64,000 bases of DNA, taken from assembly GCF_021605415.1 (NCBI RefSeq), contig NZ_WKEQ01000001.1, forward strand, positions 124,001 to 188,000. Direction: 5' to 3'. Every line of letters begins with the position of its first letter. Positions within the stretch are counted from its first letter, which is position 1. The translations under genes and the position numbers were made by a program. This DNA comes from Pseudomonas syringae. GTDB taxonomy: Bacteria; Pseudomonadota; Gammaproteobacteria; Pseudomonadales; Pseudomonadaceae. Below the pieces are notes generated by a model. That model did not search any database, was not told the origin of the DNA, and saw only the letters and a program-made list of their open reading frames with translations. Of the stretch, positions 45,427-54,865 are shown in pieces.

Positions 45427-45503
45427 CAGTAGACAAGCAAGCAGCGATCAATCGACCAAAGTCACTGGCATATTCGCGAAATTACGGAATAATCCTTGCT
45501 TGT
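45427..45503. promoter_or_regulatory. Dyad and shared motif in the litR/ABM divergent promoter region
   Basis: ACAAGCAAG at 45433-45441 and CTTGCTTGT at 45495-45503 form a perfect inverted pair. The first arm overlaps CAGTAGACA (45427-45435), which also occurs upstream of the LOV gene at 43210-43218. Candidate LitR sites; not proven. Confidence 0.45.
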
Positions 45504-45585
45504 TCAAAGCGCAGCCCTTTACCCCGGCGCTGCGTATGGCGAATTTCCTACCCGGAGAGACGCGCTTGAAATACGGAGATACACA

Positions 45586-46155
45586 ATGTCTACTTCCCCC
45601 GTCACGCTGATGGTTGCACGTCGCGTCGCCGATGGTCGCTATCAGGATCTGATCGCCTGGCTGCGCGAAGGCGAGCAACTGGCTACCGACTTTCCCGGCT
45701 ATCTCGGCTCTGGCGTGCTAGCGCCGCCACCCGATGATGACGAATTCCAGATCATATTCCGTTTTGTCGATGAGCAGACCCTGCACGCCTGGGAGCATTC
45801 GGCGTCACGCACTGCGTGGCTGGCCCGAGGCAGTGACCTGTTTGCCCATCCGACCGAACACCGCGTCAGCGGCATCGAAGGCTGGTTCGGCGCGACCGAT
45901 CAGCGACCACCGCGCTGGAAACAAGCCGTGGCCATCTGGCTGGCGTTTTTTCCTGTATCGCTGTTGTTCAACTTTGTCCTGGGCCCGCTGCTCGGTGACA
46001 TGAGCCTGCTGCCGCGCGTATTCATCAGCACCTTGTGTCTGACGCCGTTGATGGTTTACCTGTTTATTCCGCTGTCAACGCGGCTGCTGGCCAACTGGCT
46101 GCACAGTACGCCGGCCAGGCGATTATCTGCTGAAGCTGTGTCACAAAACAGGTAA
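45586..46155 (+). CDS. Antibiotic biosynthesis monooxygenase-domain protein with membrane anchor
   Basis: A 189-aa protein. The ABM dimeric alpha/beta barrel fold is at about 5-100 (VTLMVARRVADGRYQDLIAW, FRFVDEQTLHAWEHSA). Two C-terminal membrane helices follow (about 115-138 and 150-175, IWLAFFPVSLLFNFVLGPLL). GGAG eight bases before ATG 45586 supports the start. It is divergent from the LitR-like gene and precedes folM, so it may be light-regulated. Its substrate is unknown. Confidence 0.85.
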   Translation: MSTSPVTLMVARRVADGRYQDLIAWLREGEQLATDFPGYLGSGVLAPPPDDDEFQIIFRFVDEQTLHAWEHSASRTAWLARGSDLFAHPTEHRVSGIEGWFGATDQRPPRWKQAVAIWLAFFPVSLLFNFVLGPLLGDMSLLPRVFISTLCLTPLMVYLFIPLSTRLLANWLHSTPARRLSAEAVSQNR

Positions 46156-46272
46156 AGATCTCAGCCTCGTTTCACTCAACAGCTCCTACATGGGAATGGG
46201 CGATGCCCTGTAGGGGCTTTTTCTGGCCCGTCGCTGTTATAGTTTTTCCTCGAACTGCGACGCGAGCCATAC

Positions 46273-46983
46273 ATGACCCAGTCTTCCGCCCCGATCCTCA
46301 TCACCGGTGCCGGCCAACGTGTTGGCCTGCACTGCGCGCGGCGTCTGCTGGAAGACGGCCACCGTGTGATCTTCACCTACCGCAGCGAGCGTCCGGGCGT
46401 GCAAACGCTGCGCGATCTCGGTGCCATCGCCCTTCACGCGGATTTCTCCGATGAGGCCGGCATCCTCGCCTTTATCGATGAACTGAAAATCCGCACCGAC
46501 AGCCTGCGCGCCGTTGTGCACAACGCTTCTGAATGGCTGGCGGAATCGCCGGGCAACGAAGCCGAAGCATTCAGTCGCATGGTCAATGTTCACATGCTCG
46601 CCCCCTACCTGATCAATCTGCATTGCGCCGACCTGCTTAAACGCTCGACGCCGGCGGACATCGTACACATCAGTGACGACGTCACCCGCAAGGGCAGCAG
46701 CAAACACATCGGTTATTGCGCGAGCAAAGCCGGGCTCGACAGCCTGACCCTGTCCTTCGCCGCTCGCTATGCGCCCGACATCAAGGTCAACGGTATCGCG
46801 CCTGCCCTGCTATTGTTCAATCCCGACGACGACGCGGCGTACCGTGCCAAAGCGCTGGCCAAATCCGCACTGGGCATCGAGCCCGGCAGCGAAGTGTTTT
46901 ATCACAGCCTGCGCTATTTGCTCGACAACCCCTATGTCACCGGTACAACCCTGACCGTCAACGGCGGACGGCACGTCAAATAA
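46273..46983 (+). CDS. folM: Dihydromonapterin reductase
   Basis: A 236-aa SDR that reduces dihydromonapterin to tetrahydromonapterin, the cofactor of phenylalanine hydroxylase in Pseudomonas. The cofactor motif TGAGQRVG is at 11-18, and catalytic Tyr148-xxx-Lys152 is in [11 protein letters not shown]. It is followed by folE and folX, the two other enzymes of the branch, with short gaps. Confidence 0.92.
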   Translation: MTQSSAPILITGAGQRVGLHCARRLLEDGHRVIFTYRSERPGVQTLRDLGAIALHADFSDEAGILAFIDELKIRTDSLRAVVHNASEWLAESPGNEAEAFSRMVNVHMLAPYLINLHCADLLKRSTPADIVHISDDVTRKGSSKHIGYCASKAGLDSLTLSFAARYAPDIKVNGIAPALLLFNPDDDAAYRAKALAKSALGIEPGSEVFYHSLRYLLDNPYVTGTTLTVNGGRHVK

Positions 46984-47005
46984 CGCCGCCCCGCGAGGAT
47001 TTTCC

Positions 47006-47566
47006 ATGTCGCTTACCCTGCCCCAGCATTACCGTGAAATCCTCGTTGACCTGGGCGAAAACCCTGATCGCGAAGGATTGCGCGACACCCCGGTTCGTGC
47101 GGCCAAAGCCATGCAGTATCTGTGTCATGGTTATGAACAAAGCGTTGCAGAGATCGTCAACGGCGCTTTATTCGACTCCGATACCGATGAAATGATCATC
47201 GTCGCCGACATTGAGCTGTATTCGCTGTGCGAACATCACCTGCTGCCCTTCATTGGCAAGGCCCATGTGGCTTATATTCCGACGGGCAAAGTGCTGGGAT
47301 TGTCGAAGATCGCGCGGTTGGTGGACATGTTCGCCCGACGCCTGCAGATCCAGGAGAACCTCACGCGACAAATCGCCGACGCCGTGCAGGAAGTGACCCA
47401 TGCCGCCGGCGTCGCGGTGGTCATCGAAGCAAAGCACATGTGCATGATGATGCGCGGTGTTGAAAAACAGAACTCGACCATGAACACCTCGGTGATGCTT
47501 GGCGCCTTTCGCGATTCGAGCAACACCCGTCAGGAGTTCCTGCAATTGATTGGACGGAGCAAGTAG
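47006..47566 (+). CDS. folE: GTP cyclohydrolase I
   Basis: A 186-aa zinc enzyme converting GTP to dihydroneopterin triphosphate, first step of folate and monapterin synthesis. Zinc ligands lie in LCEHHLLPF and HMCMMMRGV, and the active-site ELYSLCEHH and [16 protein letters not shown] motifs are intact. The gene overlaps no neighbour but lies two bases before folX, so the two are coupled. This may be one of two FolE copies in the genome. Confidence 0.96.
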   Translation: MSLTLPQHYREILVDLGENPDREGLRDTPVRAAKAMQYLCHGYEQSVAEIVNGALFDSDTDEMIIVADIELYSLCEHHLLPFIGKAHVAYIPTGKVLGLSKIARLVDMFARRLQIQENLTRQIADAVQEVTHAAGVAVVIEAKHMCMMMRGVEKQNSTMNTSVMLGAFRDSSNTRQEFLQLIGRSK

Positions 47567-47568
47567 CA

Positions 47569-47940
47569 ATGCCACAACTTCAACCGGGAATGGCGCGTAT
47601 CCGGGTCAAGGATTTGCGCCTGCGCACCTTTATCGGAATCAACGAGGACGAAATCCTCAACAAGCAGGATGTGCTGATCAACCTCACCATCCTGTACGCC
47701 GCGCAAGAAGCCGTGCGCGACAACGACATCGACCATGCGCTCAATTACCGCACGATCACCAAGGCGATCATCGCCCACGTCGAAGGCAACCGCTTCGCCT
47801 TGCTTGAACGCCTGACCCAGGAGCTGCTGGATCTGGTGATGACCAATGAATCGGTGCTTTACGCCGAAGTCGAAGTCGACAAACCGCATGCACTGCGATT
47901 CGCCGAATCGGTATCGATTACGCTCGCGGCAAGCCGCTGA
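47569..47940 (+). CDS. folX: Dihydroneopterin triphosphate 2'-epimerase
   Basis: A 123-aa tunnelling-fold enzyme that epimerises dihydroneopterin triphosphate to the monapterin form. It resembles FolB but has FolX features ([36 protein letters not shown]). The gene starts two bases after folE. With folE and folM it forms a complete tetrahydromonapterin branch. Confidence 0.92.
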   Translation: MPQLQPGMARIRVKDLRLRTFIGINEDEILNKQDVLINLTILYAAQEAVRDNDIDHALNYRTITKAIIAHVEGNRFALLERLTQELLDLVMTNESVLYAEVEVDKPHALRFAESVSITLAASR

Positions 47941-47942
47941 GG

Positions 47943-48036
47943 CAGCTGCAAGCTTCAAGCTTCGAGCGCCAAGCAGTAAACTTCGCCGCACCGCCTCCCA
48001 TCTTTCAGCTTGAAGCTATCTGCTTGAAGCTGTCTC
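47943..48036. repeat. AAGCTTCAAGC-type repeat cluster
   Basis: Several copies of GCTTGAAGC / GCTTCAAGC words (GCAGCTGCAAGCTTCAAGC, TTTCAGCTTGAAGC, CTGCTTGAAGCTG) fill the gap between folX and the DUF1244 gene. The same word family flanks the four-helix-bundle gene near 60 kb. Confidence 0.65.
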
Positions 48037-48049
48037 ACAGAGACCTTCC

Positions 48050-48346
48050 ATGACCGAGCAACAACGCCTCGAACTTGAAGCCGCCGCTTTCCGCCGGCTC
48101 GTCGCCCATCTGGACAGCCGCAAGGATGTGCAGAACATCGACCTGATGAACCTGTCCGGTTTCTGCCGCAATTGCCTGTCCAAGTGGTACAAGGCAGCGG
48201 CCGACGAGCGCCAGATCGAGGTCAGCCTCGACGATGCCCGCGAAGTGGTTTACGGCATGCCGTACGCCGAGTGGAAAGCCCAATTTCAGCAAGAAGCCAG
48301 CGCCGAACAACAAGCGGCGTTTGCCAAAGGAAAACCCGATGAGTGA
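48050..48346 (+). CDS. DUF1244-family protein
   Basis: A 98-aa soluble protein of the DUF1244 family. The conserved block LMNLSGFCRNCLSKWYKAAA contains a CRNC cysteine pair that may bind metal. It overlaps the HopJ gene by eight bases, so the two are co-expressed. Function is unknown. Confidence 0.82.
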   Translation: MTEQQRLELEAAAFRRLVAHLDSRKDVQNIDLMNLSGFCRNCLSKWYKAAADERQIEVSLDDAREVVYGMPYAEWKAQFQQEASAEQQAAFAKGKPDE

Positions 48347-48677
48347 TCTGAACACCCTGCGCGCCAGCCTCAACAGCGGCGAACATGCTTTCGCCGACAC
48401 CCTGGCGTTCATCGCCGCCGGTTATGACTATCAGCCTCAGGCGTTCAACAACGGTGGCGTAGAGAACGCCGCCGGGCAGAATGAAGGATCGTGCAAGACC
48501 CTGGGTCTGGCGCTGCTGGAAGGCTTGAGCGACGACGAAGCGTTGCTGGCGTTTGGCGAGCATTACCGCTCGGTGGTGGCGACGCCTGAAGGCAGCGAGC
48601 ACGGCAATATTCGCGCGTTGATCGCCCACGGGCTGGCTGGGGTGAAGTTCACCGCCCAACCGCTGACTCGCCGGTAA
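48339..48677 (+). CDS. HopJ-family protein
   Basis: A 112-aa protein of the HopJ type III effector-named family (AFADTLAFIAAGYDYQPQAF, NEGSCKTLGLALLEGLSDDE). Homologues occur in many non-pathogens, so the effector name should not be taken as function. It starts inside the end of the DUF1244 gene and is followed by a strong shared terminator. Confidence 0.82.
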   Translation: MSDLNTLRASLNSGEHAFADTLAFIAAGYDYQPQAFNNGGVENAAGQNEGSCKTLGLALLEGLSDDEALLAFGEHYRSVVATPEGSEHGNIRALIAHGLAGVKFTAQPLTRR

Positions 48678-48714
48678 ATTTCAGCCGTACCCAGCCCCTA
48701 CAAATTGGTGACAC

Positions 48715-48742
48715 AAAAAACCGGCCGAAGCCGGTTTTTTTT
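48715..48742. terminator. Bidirectional terminator between hopJ-like gene and trxB
   Basis: The stem CCGGC-CGAA-GCCGG is flanked by AAAAAA on the left and TTTTTTTT on the right, so it can stop transcription from both sides. Confidence 0.92.
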
Positions 48743-48755
48743 CATTTCTGAGATC

Positions 48756-49883
<1,128 letters not shown>

Positions 49884-50020
49884 TTATAGGCGGTCTCTAT
49901 GCCGACAGGCTGACAAGACAAGGGTCTTTGTTACAGTGAATGTCGATACGCCCGCCGCGCTTTCGCCCCTTTTGTAAAGTCGGTAAGGTCGGCGCGTTTT
50001 CCCTCTGCTCGGAGCACTCT

Positions 50021-50773
50021 ATGCCCGCCCCCGTCCTGTCCGGCCCGCAATACCTGCGCGAAGGCCTGAAACTTGTACTCAGCCCCAGCCTGCGTTTGTT
50101 CGTGCTGCTGCCGTTGGCGATAAACCTCGTGCTGTTCGTCGGTTTAATCTATCTGGCCGGCCATCAGTTCAGCCTGTGGGTCGACACCTTAATGCCGTCG
50201 CTGCCCGAATGGCTCGGTTTTTTGAGTTATATCTTGTGGCCGCTGTTCGTCGTGCTGGTGCTGCTGATGGTATTTTTCACCTTCACGATGCTGGCCAACG
50301 TCATCGCCGCGCCCTTTAACGGATTTCTCGCGGAAAAAGTCGAAGTGGTGGTGCGCGGCACCGATGATTTCCCGGCCTTCAGTTGGGGTGAGCTCGTCGC
50401 GATGGTTCCCCGCACCCTGGCGCGAGAAATGCGCAAGCTCGGCTACTTCCTGCCTCGGGCCATCGGCCTGTTCATCCTGTCGTTCATTCCGGTGGTCAAC
50501 ATCATTGCCGCGCCGCTGTGGCTGCTGTTCGGGGTCTGGATGATGGCGATCCAGTACATCGACTACCCGGCGGACAACCACAAACTGGGCTGGAACGAGA
50601 TGCTCGCCTGGCTGCGCCAGAAGCGCTGGCAGAGCATGAGTTTCGGCGGGATCGTTTATCTGGTGCTGTTGATTCCGGTGGTCAACATCCTGATGATGCC
50701 GGCGGCGGTGGCCGGGGCGACGTTGTTCTGGGTGCGTGAGCGGGGTGCCGAGAGCCTCGTGCCCCAGCGCTGA
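50021..50773 (+). CDS. cysZ: Sulfate transporter CysZ
   Basis: A 250-aa inner-membrane protein with four to six helices that brings sulfate into the cell for cysteine synthesis. It starts [20 protein letters not shown], and the conserved [29 protein letters not shown] and [11 protein letters not shown] motifs follow. A longer in-frame start at 49940 is less likely. The downstream glycosyltransferase gene starts soon after. Confidence 0.92.
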   Translation: MPAPVLSGPQYLREGLKLVLSPSLRLFVLLPLAINLVLFVGLIYLAGHQFSLWVDTLMPSLPEWLGFLSYILWPLFVVLVLLMVFFTFTMLANVIAAPFNGFLAEKVEVVVRGTDDFPAFSWGELVAMVPRTLAREMRKLGYFLPRAIGLFILSFIPVVNIIAAPLWLLFGVWMMAIQYIDYPADNHKLGWNEMLAWLRQKRWQSMSFGGIVYLVLLIPVVNILMMPAAVAGATLFWVRERGAESLVPQR

Positions 50774-50804
50774 GCGCTTCACAAATCCGTCATCCAAAGG
50801 TCAC

Positions 50805-52010
50805 ATGGGCGACATGGCTTCAACCGACACTGAAGCCATGACGACCGCCCTGCATATCACCCTGATCACCGAAACCTTCCCACCTGAAATCAACGGCGTG
50901 GCCAATACCCTCGGCCGCTTGTGCGAGGGTTTGCGCTCACGCGGCCACCAAGTCGAACTCGTGCGACCACGTCAGGTCGGCGACTCGCCATTCAGCGATG
51001 GCTCCCTGATGCTTTGCCGAGGCTGGCCGTTGCCCGGCTATCCAGGCTTACAATGGGGCCAGTCGTCGATGCACAAATTGCTGCGCCGCTGGAAACGCCA
51101 GCGTCCGGACGTGCTGTACATCGCCACCGAAGGGCCACTGGGTCTGTCAGCATTGCGCGCGGCGCGACGGCTGGGGATCGCGGTGGTGAGCGGCTTTCAC
51201 ACCAATTTTCAGCAGTACACCAGCCAATACGGCCTGGGGTTGCTGACGCGCCTGCTTACTCATTATTTGCGCTGGTTCCACAATCGCTCGGCGGTGACGC
51301 TGGTGCCGAGTGTCAGCCAGCAAAAGGAACTGGAGCGCCGGCATTTCGAGCGGCTGGCCCTGCTATCTCGCGGCGTCGACAGCCAGTTGTTTCACCCGGC
51401 CAAGCGCCTGAATGCCCTGCGTGAGCAATGGGGATTGTGCGAGCGCGATATCGCCGTGATTCATGTCGGAAGACTCGCCCACGAAAAAAACCTCGGCCTG
51501 CTCAAGCGCTGCTTCGAAAAGCTGCGCAGCACTTATCCACAGCGCAATCTGAAATTGATCGTGGTCGGCGAAGGCCCGCAACGGCTGACGCTTGAAAAGG
51601 AAATGCCAGAGGCGATTTTCTGCGGTGCGCAACGCGGGGAAGCCCTGGCGGCGCACTATGCGTCCGGGGATGTGTTTGTGTTTCCCAGCCTCACCGAAAC
51701 CTTCGGCAATGGGGTGCTGGAGGCGCTGGCATCGGGGCTTGGCGTGGTGGCTTACGATCAGGCTGCGGCGGGGCAACATATTCGCCATGGCTACAGCGGC
51801 GTGCTCGCGATGCCCGGCGATGAAGAGGCGTTTTGCGAGGCGGCGACGTGGCTGCTGGAAGAGGACGAAACCTTGCGCTGCATGAGGCTCAATGCACGAC
51901 AGCATGCGAGTCGCCAAGGATGGGCGGCGATCATTGAGCAATTTGAAGGGCATTTGCGCGGGGCGTGTATGGGGGTGCAGGGAGTGCCGACTGCACAAAC
52001 GCTGCCCTGA
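50805..52010 (+). CDS. Glycosyltransferase family 4, mannosyltransferase-like
   Basis: A 401-aa GT-B glycosyltransferase resembling GDP-mannose-dependent MgtA-type enzymes. The N-terminal acceptor domain has LITETFPPEINGVANTLGRL. The donor domain has HVGRLAHEKN and the EX7E region PSLTETFGNGVLEALASG. The start is uncertain: ATG 50805 has AAAGG close upstream, and 50814 and 50838 are alternatives. It probably glycosylates a lipid or surface polymer. A REP pair follows. Confidence 0.85.
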   Translation: MGDMASTDTEAMTTALHITLITETFPPEINGVANTLGRLCEGLRSRGHQVELVRPRQVGDSPFSDGSLMLCRGWPLPGYPGLQWGQSSMHKLLRRWKRQRPDVLYIATEGPLGLSALRAARRLGIAVVSGFHTNFQQYTSQYGLGLLTRLLTHYLRWFHNRSAVTLVPSVSQQKELERRHFERLALLSRGVDSQLFHPAKRLNALREQWGLCERDIAVIHVGRLAHEKNLGLLKRCFEKLRSTYPQRNLKLIVVGEGPQRLTLEKEMPEAIFCGAQRGEALAAHYASGDVFVFPSLTETFGNGVLEALASGLGVVAYDQAAAGQHIRHGYSGVLAMPGDEEAFCEAATWLLEEDETLRCMRLNARQHASRQGWAAIIEQFEGHLRGACMGVQGVPTAQTLP

Positions 52011-52029
52011 TTGCCGTCATGGAGGACGC

Positions 52030-52101
52030 CATCGCGAGCAGGCTCCTACAGTGATTTACGTCGTATACAAAACCACTGTAGGAGCGAGCCTGCTCGCGAT
52101 A
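52030..52101. repeat. REP pair, GCGAGCCTGCTCGCGA family
   Basis: Inverted units ATCGCGAGCAGGCTCCTAC and GTAGGAGCGAGCCTGCTCGC with a 25-base centre, between the glycosyltransferase and OYE genes. Confidence 0.85.
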
Positions 52102-52120
52102 GCTTTTTGGAGGTTGCCGC

Positions 52121-53224
52121 TTAAACCAGCGTCATCAACGCCTCGCGGCTGAACGGCAAAATATCCTGTTCACGACCTTCACGCACTTTCGACGCCCAGT
52201 CCGGATCGACGAGTAGGGCACGGCCCACGGCGACCAGATCGAACTCCTCCTTATTCAGACGCTCCAGCAGTTTTTCCAGACTGGCCGGCTGCGCAACCTT
52301 GTCGGTGTTGACCATGAACTGCAGGAACTCGCCGTCCAGCCCTACGCTGCCGACGGTAATCGTTGGCTTGCCGGTGAGTTGGCGCGTCCAGCCCGCCAGG
52401 TTCAGGTCGGAGACTTCGAACTCAGGCTCCCAGAAACGCCGCGTCGAGCAGTGGAAAATGTCCACACCGGCGTCAGACAACGGCTTGAGAAATTCGCCCA
52501 ATGCCTCCGGGCTCTGCACCAGACGCGCGGTGTAATCCTGCTGCTTCCATTGGGAGAAACGAAAAATGATCGGGAAGCCTTCACCGACCGCCGCACGCAC
52601 AGCCTGAATCAATTCAATGGCGAATCGTGAACGATTGGCCAAGCTGCCGCCGTACTCGTCGGTGCGCTGGTTGCTGCCTTCCCAGAAAAACTGGTCGACC
52701 AGATAACCGTGGGCGCCGTGAATCTCGACGCCGTCCATGCCAATGCTCTGTGCATCTTTCGCCGCTTGGGCGAACGCGGCGATCACTTCCTGGATGTCTT
52801 GTCGGGTCATGCCGTGCACCACGACCTGACCGTCCTTGAGTTTTTCCGACGGGCCGTAACCCGGCACGCTGGCGTCAGGTTCGGTGCCGATGCGACGAAC
52901 GCTGCCGACGTGCCACAGTTGCGGGACAATCTTGCCGCCTTCAGCGTGAACGGCATCGACGACTTTTTTCCAGCCGGCCAACGCCGCATCGCCGTAGAAG
53001 TGCGGCACGTTCGGGTAACCATTGGAGGCCTGGTGACCGACTGTGGTGCCTTCAGTAATGATCAAGCCCACGCCGGCCGCCGCGCGACGACGATAATATT
53101 CAATGACCTTGGAGTTGGGTACGCCGCCGGGAGAGAACGAGCGGGTCATTGGCGCCATGACCACGCGGGTCGGCAGTTCGAAAGCGCCGAGGCGGAACGG
53201 TTTGAACAAGGCTTGGACGGGCAT
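52121..53224 (-). CDS. Old-yellow-enzyme family NADH:flavin oxidoreductase
   Basis: A 367-aa FMN enzyme that reduces activated double bonds, and often nitro compounds. Family motifs include RVVMAPMTRSFS (near 20-31), GMDGVEIHGAHGYLVDQF with the substrate-binding His pair region, and VGRALLVDPDWASKV at the C-terminus. GGAG upstream of ATG 53224 sets the start. It belongs to the conserved gpx-slyD neighbourhood. The natural substrate is unknown. Confidence 0.92.
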   Translation of the reverse strand: MPVQALFKPFRLGAFELPTRVVMAPMTRSFSPGGVPNSKVIEYYRRRAAAGVGLIITEGTTVGHQASNGYPNVPHFYGDAALAGWKKVVDAVHAEGGKIVPQLWHVGSVRRIGTEPDASVPGYGPSEKLKDGQVVVHGMTRQDIQEVIAAFAQAAKDAQSIGMDGVEIHGAHGYLVDQFFWEGSNQRTDEYGGSLANRSRFAIELIQAVRAAVGEGFPIIFRFSQWKQQDYTARLVQSPEALGEFLKPLSDAGVDIFHCSTRRFWEPEFEVSDLNLAGWTRQLTGKPTITVGSVGLDGEFLQFMVNTDKVAQPASLEKLLERLNKEEFDLVAVGRALLVDPDWASKVREGREQDILPFSREALMTLV

Positions 53225-53324
53225 CGCGGAAGCTCCACAGGGAATAGCTTTATGACGGTGATAATATGGATGCCCGACGCTGATGAACAGCATTATTCAT
53301 TTTGGTGATTAAGGATCAAAAACG

Positions 53325-53391
53325 AAAAGATCGCAGCCCGCAGCAGCCCAACACGAATCGGTGCAGGAGCTGCCGCAGGCGGCGATCTTTT
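53325..53391. repeat. AAAAGATCGCAG inverted repeat pair
   Basis: Inverted AAAAGATCGCAG and GGCGATCTTTT arms with AGGAGCTGCCGCAGG, between the OYE and glutathione peroxidase genes. Confidence 0.8.
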
Positions 53392-53406
53392 GATCTTGGT
53401 AAAACG

Positions 53407-53889
53407 TCAGCCCAACGCTTTCTCGATGGCCTGAATCACCGTCGGATCATCCGGCGCCGTGCGCGGTGAAAAACGCGCCAGCACGCGTCCATCCTTGCCC
53501 AATAGAAACTTCTCGAAATTCCAGGTGATATCCCCAGGAAATTCCGCACCCTCGCCCGCCAGCAAACGGTAGAGCTGATGACGGTCGTGGCCGTTGACTT
53601 CGAGTTTGCTCGACAACGGAAAACTCACGCCATAGTTGAGGCTACAGAATTCCTGGATGTCCTTCTCCGAGCCCGGCTCCTGCCCCGCAAACTGATTGCA
53701 CGGCAAGCCCAGCACGCTGAAGCCCTTATCCTTATATTGCTGATAAAGGTTTTCCAGTGCCGCGTACTGTGGTGTCAGGCCGCATTTGGACGCGACATTG
53801 ACCACCAGCACGACGTTTCCCTTGAAGGGCGCCAGCGGTAGTGGCTGACCATCCAGGGCTGTCAATTTAAGGTCGTGAAAAGCACTCAT
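53407..53889 (-). CDS. Glutathione peroxidase (cysteine type)
   Basis: A 160-aa thiol peroxidase. The peroxidatic Cys36 is in NVASKCGLTPQY; the Gln and Trp of the catalytic tetrad are in LPCNQFAGQEPGS and ITWNFEKFLL. Resolving Cys is in LPCNQF. GGAG six bases before the ATG sets the start. It reduces hydroperoxides, probably with thioredoxin or glutathione. Confidence 0.94.
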   Translation of the reverse strand: MSAFHDLKLTALDGQPLPLAPFKGNVVLVVNVASKCGLTPQYAALENLYQQYKDKGFSVLGLPCNQFAGQEPGSEKDIQEFCSLNYGVSFPLSSKLEVNGHDRHQLYRLLAGEGAEFPGDITWNFEKFLLGKDGRVLARFSPRTAPDDPTVIQAIEKALG

Positions 53890-53960
53890 GACGAACTCCA
53901 GATTCCCGTTTTCTACTCGAAACAGCCACTTGGCGAGACGACCAAGGACAGCCGCGGACT

Positions 53961-53982
53961 AAAAAGGCGCCCTCGGGCGCCT
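53961..53982 (-). terminator. Terminator of slyD
   Basis: The stem AGGCGCCC pairs with GGGCGCCT; on the minus strand it is followed by TTTTTAGTCC. It lies 30 bases after the slyD stop. Confidence 0.85.
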
Positions 53983-54012
53983 CTCCAGTACTCGAAAGCT
54001 TAGCGCAGAAAA

Positions 54013-54498
54013 TCAGTGCTGATGGCCGCCTTCACCATGGACGTGGCCATGTGCGACTTCTTCCTGGCTGGCATCACGGATCGCGATGACTTTCACCTGG
54101 AAGTTCAGGCGCTGACCGGCCAATGGGTGGTTGCCGTCAACGGTGACGTCGTCGCCGTCCAGGTCACGGATGGTCACGATCTGCATCTGGCCGTCCGGCG
54201 CCGACGCGTGGAACTGCATGCCGACTTCCAGTTCATCAACACCTTCGAACATGCTGCGGCTCAGGGTGCTGACCAGTTCAGCGGCGTATTCGCCATAAGC
54301 GTCTTCAGGTTCGACGGCTACAGTCAGCTCGTCGCCTTCGGTTTTGCCTTCCAGGGCTTTTTCCAGACCTGGAATGATGTTGCCTGCGCCATGCAGGTAG
54401 ACCAGCGGCGCGCCGCCGGCGGAGCTGTCGATGACCTCACCGGCGTCGTTGGTCAGGGTATAGTCGATGGAGACAGCCTTATTGGCGGCGATCAGCAT
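54013..54498 (-). CDS. slyD: FKBP-type peptidyl-prolyl isomerase SlyD
   Basis: A 161-aa prolyl isomerase and metallochaperone. The FKBP part has LIAANKAVSIDYTLTNDAGE and IIPGLEKALEGKTEGDE; the insert-in-flap chaperone domain is at about 70-130. The C-terminal tail is histidine-rich (HGHVHGEGGHQH), suited to nickel binding. AAAGG nine bases before ATG 54498 sets the start. It is divergent from the DUF3565 gene. Confidence 0.94.
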   Translation of the reverse strand: MLIAANKAVSIDYTLTNDAGEVIDSSAGGAPLVYLHGAGNIIPGLEKALEGKTEGDELTVAVEPEDAYGEYAAELVSTLSRSMFEGVDELEVGMQFHASAPDGQMQIVTIRDLDGDDVTVDGNHPLAGQRLNFQVKVIAIRDASQEEVAHGHVHGEGGHQH

Positions 54499-54805
54499 GG
54501 GGCGAGACCTTTTGCATAAGAATGAAGAATGGACAAGTCTAAACAAGGATTTGCCCGAAAGCGAACACAACCCAGACAGACGGGGTCGATTGGCGCCCGC
54601 GACGATCACCGGTTTCCATCAGGATGAGGATGGACACTGGGTCGCCGAGCTGTCCTGCGGCCATACCCAGCACCTGCGCCACCAACCGCCGTGGCAGTCT
54701 CGGGCGTGGGTGCTGGATCCGGCGCAACGTCTTGAAAAAATTGGCCAACCCTTTGCGTGCGGTTGGTGCGCACAAGGCTCGGTTAGCGCTAACCTTGGCG
54801 ACTGA
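54497..54805 (+). CDS. DUF3565-family protein, uncertain start
   Basis: A ~100-aa protein. The conserved part from about residue 35 (TITGFHQDEDGHWVAELSCG, HTQHLRHQPPWQSRAWV, CGWCAQG) matches DUF3565 and keeps three cysteines. The only in-frame ATG (54497) overlaps the slyD start codon; the better-placed ATG at 54529 is one base out of frame, so a frameshift near the 5' end or a non-ATG start is possible. Function is unknown. The pta gene follows after 60 bases. Confidence 0.7.
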   Translation: MGRDLLHKNEEWTSLNKDLPESEHNPDRRGRLAPATITGFHQDEDGHWVAELSCGHTQHLRHQPPWQSRAWVLDPAQRLEKIGQPFACGWCAQGSVSANLGD

Positions 54806-54865
54806 ATTTCGGTAGAAGGCCAGCCATAGGCGTTCACCTTTGCCATGCACCCTTAGAGAATCCGC

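Noticed and set aside
48339..48677. A true type III effector (HopJ)
   Set aside because: The family name is historical; there is no hrp box, chaperone or secretion gene nearby, and homologues occur in non-pathogens.
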